From Tunturibacter psychrotolerans (GTDB lineage Bacteria; Acidobacteriota; Terriglobia; Terriglobales; Acidobacteriaceae): a DNA stretch of 64,000 nucleotides. Shown one piece after another: positions 61,829 to 64,000 of this stretch; positions within the stretch are counted from its first letter, which is position 1, and each line of letters begins with the position of its first letter. The notes under the pieces are model-generated. The model made no database searches. It was not told the DNA's origin and saw only the letters and a program-made list of their open reading frames with translations. Position numbers and translations under genes: made by a program. The stretch lies in NCBI RefSeq assembly GCF_040359615.1, contig NZ_CP132942.1:4402001-4466000 (forward strand), in the 5' to 3' direction.

Positions 61829-63133
61829 GTGCCGGAGCCGAAGAACCCACTGCCCGAAAGCGGCTGGATGTCAGACAAGATCGTGTCCGCCGCGCAAGAG
61901 GCCGACTTCGCTGCCATCAGCAATCGCTCCGGTGTCAGGTTGGATGGCACAGGTCCCTACCTTCGCCTTCACTTTGCCAACGTCTACGTCCGGGACCAGG
62001 AGCGCAGCATACGCTTCTTTGTCGATCAGCTCGGCTTCACCCTCATCGCCGACGTCACGTTTGCATCCGGCAATCGCTGGGTCGAGGTCGCTCCTCCCGA
62101 CGGCACCGCAGTCCTCGCGTTGGTGATTCCCAGAACCGATTGGAACGAAGAACGCTTCATCGGCAACTCAGGACTCGTCACCTTTCTAACCGAAGACGTC
62201 GAAGGAAAATACCGCGAGTGGTCCGAACGCGGAGTACACTTCCCCATCCCGCCACAAAGCCCCTCGTGGGGCGGAACCTTCTGCCGGTTCGAAGATGTTG
62301 ACGGCAACGCCTTCGCGCTCGCAGGCTTCGACGACGTCACCCGCCAGATCGACGCGCGACGCCAGGCACTCGCCGAGCAGATGGAGATCGAACAACGCGC
62401 GGCCCAAGAGCTGGAGATCGCGAAGCAGGTGCAGGCACGCCTATTCCCCCAGCGTCTGCCCGCCATCTCCGCCCTCGATTACGCGGGAGTCTGCGTTCAG
62501 GCCCGCTCCGTAGGCGGCGACTACTACGACTTTCTCGACCTCGGCCCCGACCGCGTCGCCCTGGTTATCGGCGACATCGCCGGAAAAGGCATGGCAGCCG
62601 CGCTGCTCATGGCGAATCTGCAGGCAAACCTGCGCAGCCAATGTGTCAGCGCCATGGACCATCTCGAAGAGTTCCTCGGTTCCGTCAATCGCCTGCTGTT
62701 TCAAAATACAGCCACAAGCTCCTACGCAACTCTCTTCTTCGCCGAGTACGACCACCGCCTCGAACGCGTGCGCTACGCGAACTGCGGACACCTCTCCGGC
62801 CTGATACTGCGCCGCAACGGCACACTCGAGCGGCTCGAACCCACCTGCACCGTCGTCGGACTCTTCGAAGACTGGAAGTGTTGCGTCTCAGAGAGCCGGC
62901 TCGACGAAGGCGATCTCCTCGCGCTCTACACTGACGGCGTCACAGAGTCCTCCGACAGTTCAGACGAAGAGTTCGGCGAAGTTCGACTCATAGAAGAACT
63001 GCGAAGCCACAGGGGACTGCCCTCCGCGGAGTTAGCCAATACAATCGTCCAAAAGGTCTTGCACTTCAGCGCACCCGACCAGTTCGATGACATCACCCTG
63101 ATCATCGCCAAGCGAGTTGCGGCTCAGAGATAG
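61829..63133 (+). CDS. VOC domain fused to SpoIIE/RsbU-type PP2C phosphatase
   Basis: Cytoplasmic protein of 434 residues. Residues about 40-170 form a VOC (glyoxalase-like) domain: RLHFANVYVRDQERSIRFFV, LGFTLIADVTF, RFEDVDGNAFALAGFDD. A short coiled coil (QMEIEQRAAQELEIAKQVQA) links to a SpoIIE-type Ser/Thr phosphatase from about 205: VGGDYYDFLDLG, VIGDIAGKGMAAALLMANL, LYTDGVTESSD and DQFDDITLII, keeping the metal-binding Asp/Gly positions. Such phosphatases act on anti-sigma-antagonist proteins in partner-switching. A VOC sensor domain on a SpoIIE phosphatase is unusual. GTG 61829 follows GGAGGG. It precedes the ion-channel gene by 21 bp. Confidence 0.9.
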   Translation: MPEPKNPLPESGWMSDKIVSAAQEADFAAISNRSGVRLDGTGPYLRLHFANVYVRDQERSIRFFVDQLGFTLIADVTFASGNRWVEVAPPDGTAVLALVIPRTDWNEERFIGNSGLVTFLTEDVEGKYREWSERGVHFPIPPQSPSWGGTFCRFEDVDGNAFALAGFDDVTRQIDARRQALAEQMEIEQRAAQELEIAKQVQARLFPQRLPAISALDYAGVCVQARSVGGDYYDFLDLGPDRVALVIGDIAGKGMAAALLMANLQANLRSQCVSAMDHLEEFLGSVNRLLFQNTATSSYATLFFAEYDHRLERVRYANCGHLSGLILRRNGTLERLEPTCTVVGLFEDWKCCVSESRLDEGDLLALYTDGVTESSDSSDEEFGEVRLIEELRSHRGLPSAELANTIVQKVLHFSAPDQFDDITLIIAKRVAAQR

Positions 63134-63154
63134 ATCACTCCTGAGGACGGATTG

Positions 63155-63847
63155 ATGGCCGAAGAGATCGATCAAGAGAACCGGATAGAGCCTCCCAAAG
63201 CAAGCGGGAAATTTGTCTTTCTCTTCGCCTTTCTGCTCATCGAGTTACTTGTCTACCCTTACGCGGGCTCTGGCGCCACAATCGCGCTATGGTTCCGGCT
63301 ATTAAACGTGCTGATCGCGTTATCCAGTGTTTACGCCGTGAGCTTCCGCCGCGCGACATGGATTATTGCGCTGGTCTTTGCAGCGCCTCTTCTGCTTGAC
63401 CCCTTCATCCTGCGTGAGATCACGATGAGCAAATTACAACTTGTGCGCTCCGGCATGAGCGTCGCCTTCGATATCTTCATCATCATCGTCGTTTTCAAAA
63501 GGGTCTTCCAGAAGGACGAAACCACCTCAGATGCCATCTACGGCGCCGTATCGATCTACCTTTTAGCAGGCTTCGCATTCTCCAGGATCTATTCCATTCT
63601 GGTCGCGTTTCAGCACGACGCTTTCTTCCTCGATCCGGCGCTCAACCACCACACGCTCCCCTTGCAACCCGACCTCACCTACTACAGCTTCCTCACAATG
63701 ACGTCGTTGGGAGCCGCGGGGATCTCCGCCGTCAGCGATCAAGCACGGTCTTTATCGATCGTTCAATCTGTTTTGGGCATTCTATATTTAGGCGTTTTAG
63801 TCTCTCGGCTCATCGCCACCTACAAACCTGTAAACCCTTCCATGTAA
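63155..63847 (+). CDS. Ion-channel-like membrane protein with degenerate selectivity filter
   Basis: Protein of 230 residues with about five TM helices: VFLFAFLLIELLVYPYAG, FRLLNVLIALSSVYAV, WIIALVFAAPLLLDPFIL, then GAVSIYLLAGFAFSRIYSI, a pore-helix-like loop (YYSFLTMTSLGAAGISAVS) and a final TM (QSVLGILYLGVLVSRLIATY). The two last TMs with a re-entrant loop fit the Ion_trans_2 family, but the potassium filter TVGYG is replaced by SLGAAG. ATG 63155 has TGAGGA upstream. Probably cotranscribed with the VOC-SpoIIE phosphatase; a strong terminator follows. Confidence 0.82.
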   Translation: MAEEIDQENRIEPPKASGKFVFLFAFLLIELLVYPYAGSGATIALWFRLLNVLIALSSVYAVSFRRATWIIALVFAAPLLLDPFILREITMSKLQLVRSGMSVAFDIFIIIVVFKRVFQKDETTSDAIYGAVSIYLLAGFAFSRIYSILVAFQHDAFFLDPALNHHTLPLQPDLTYYSFLTMTSLGAAGISAVSDQARSLSIVQSVLGILYLGVLVSRLIATYKPVNPSM

Positions 63848-63850
63848 AAA

Positions 63851-63874
63851 GCCCCGCGCAATCGCGGGGCTTTT
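63851..63874 (+). terminator. Intrinsic terminator
   Basis: An 8-bp stem (GCCCCGCG at 63851-63858 with CGCGGGGC at 63863-63870) with a 4-nt loop, flanked by AAAAA and TTTT, directly after the channel gene. It could also serve the convergent gene at the right edge. Confidence 0.93.
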
Positions 63875-63960
63875 CCTAACCCAACTCAAAAGACTAAACG
63901 CTGACTCTCCGATATGGGCTCCGGGGCAACTGTAGACCTGCAGCTGGCGAGCTTGGCAAC

Positions 63961-64000
63961 TTAGCTTGCCTTCGCAAAGACCTTCGGAAAGTCGATATCG
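63961..64000 (-). CDS. C-terminal end of a gene running off the right edge (tentative)
   Basis: Minus-strand codons from the window edge read DIDFPKVFAKAS followed by TAA at 63963-63961. Only twelve codons are visible, so this is a plausible gene end judged by its position after a bidirectional terminator and its codon style, not a family call. Confidence 0.3.
   Translation of the reverse strand, partial: DIDFPKVFAKAS

Overview
The window looks like chromosomal DNA of a soil Acidobacteriota, most likely class Terriglobia (Edaphobacter/Granulicella/Tunturibacter-like). This is inferred from gene content and style: an Oar-type TonB-dependent receptor with a carboxypeptidase-regulatory N-terminal domain, a TIGR03118-type secreted protein, a large FG-GAP/Ig-like secreted protein, DUF5117-type metalloprotease, PadR regulation, C-ending codons, and CACCA-rich or palindromic intergenic repeats. 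No rRNA, tRNA, CRISPR array, prophage or intact IS element was recognised.

Layout. 0-3 kb: the start of a secreted protein running off the left edge, then a KdpE/KdpD-like two-component pair without kdpABC. 2.9-8.7 kb: TonB-dependent receptor and a TIGR03118 protein. 8.7-10.5 kb: a fluoride riboswitch followed by crcB, cyaY (frataxin) and a family 2 glycosyltransferase. 10.5-16.8 kb: a repeat-rich spacer, a zinc metalloprotease and two tandemly duplicated TPR/aspartic-protease genes. 17.3-22.6 kb: an orphan B12-binding methylmalonyl-CoA-mutase-type subunit and an opposite-strand operon for the last steps of leucine breakdown (methylcrotonyl-CoA carboxylase beta, methylglutaconyl-CoA hydratase, HMG-CoA lyase) with a thioesterase and an SDR. 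22.6-25.2 kb: a small secreted protein, nicotinamidase, HD phosphohydrolase and a zinc-ribbon HTH regulator. 25.5-33.9 kb: the conserved envelope/isoprenoid series uppS-cdsA-dxr-rseP, interrupted by a PadR/DUF3861 pair and secreted proteins. 34-42 kb: DHH phosphoesterase, duplicated CPBP membrane proteases, a Na+/H+ antiporter and a penicillin-acylase-family enzyme. 42-45.6 kb: an Asn-Pro-repeat protein, a VOC protein and a Ycf48-like propeller. 45.6-55.5 kb: a type IV pilus/type II secretion-like operon (PilB/GspE, PilM, PilN, PilO, PilP-like, pseudopilin), with PilC/GspF further upstream and no secretin in the window. 55.8-64 kb: FG-GAP protein, TetR/DHA2 efflux pair, a VOC-SpoIIE phosphatase fusion and a degenerate ion-channel protein.

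Most interesting signals: (i) a C-terminal module shared by the two large secreted proteins (Ig-like domain, TM hairpin with basic loop, lipobox-like Gly-Cys, short beta domain), which may be an undescribed anchoring or sorting signal; (ii) a tandem duplication of exactly 1691 bp period that carried along the last codons of the upstream metalloprotease and whose first copy has lost an active-site Gly; (iii) a roughly 150-bp nested palindrome at 52.6 kb; (iv) a kdpE lacking any ATG/GTG/TTG start; (v) the fluoride riboswitch; (vi) a perfect inverted repeat between padR and cdsA. All family assignments come from reading motifs; no database search was run.
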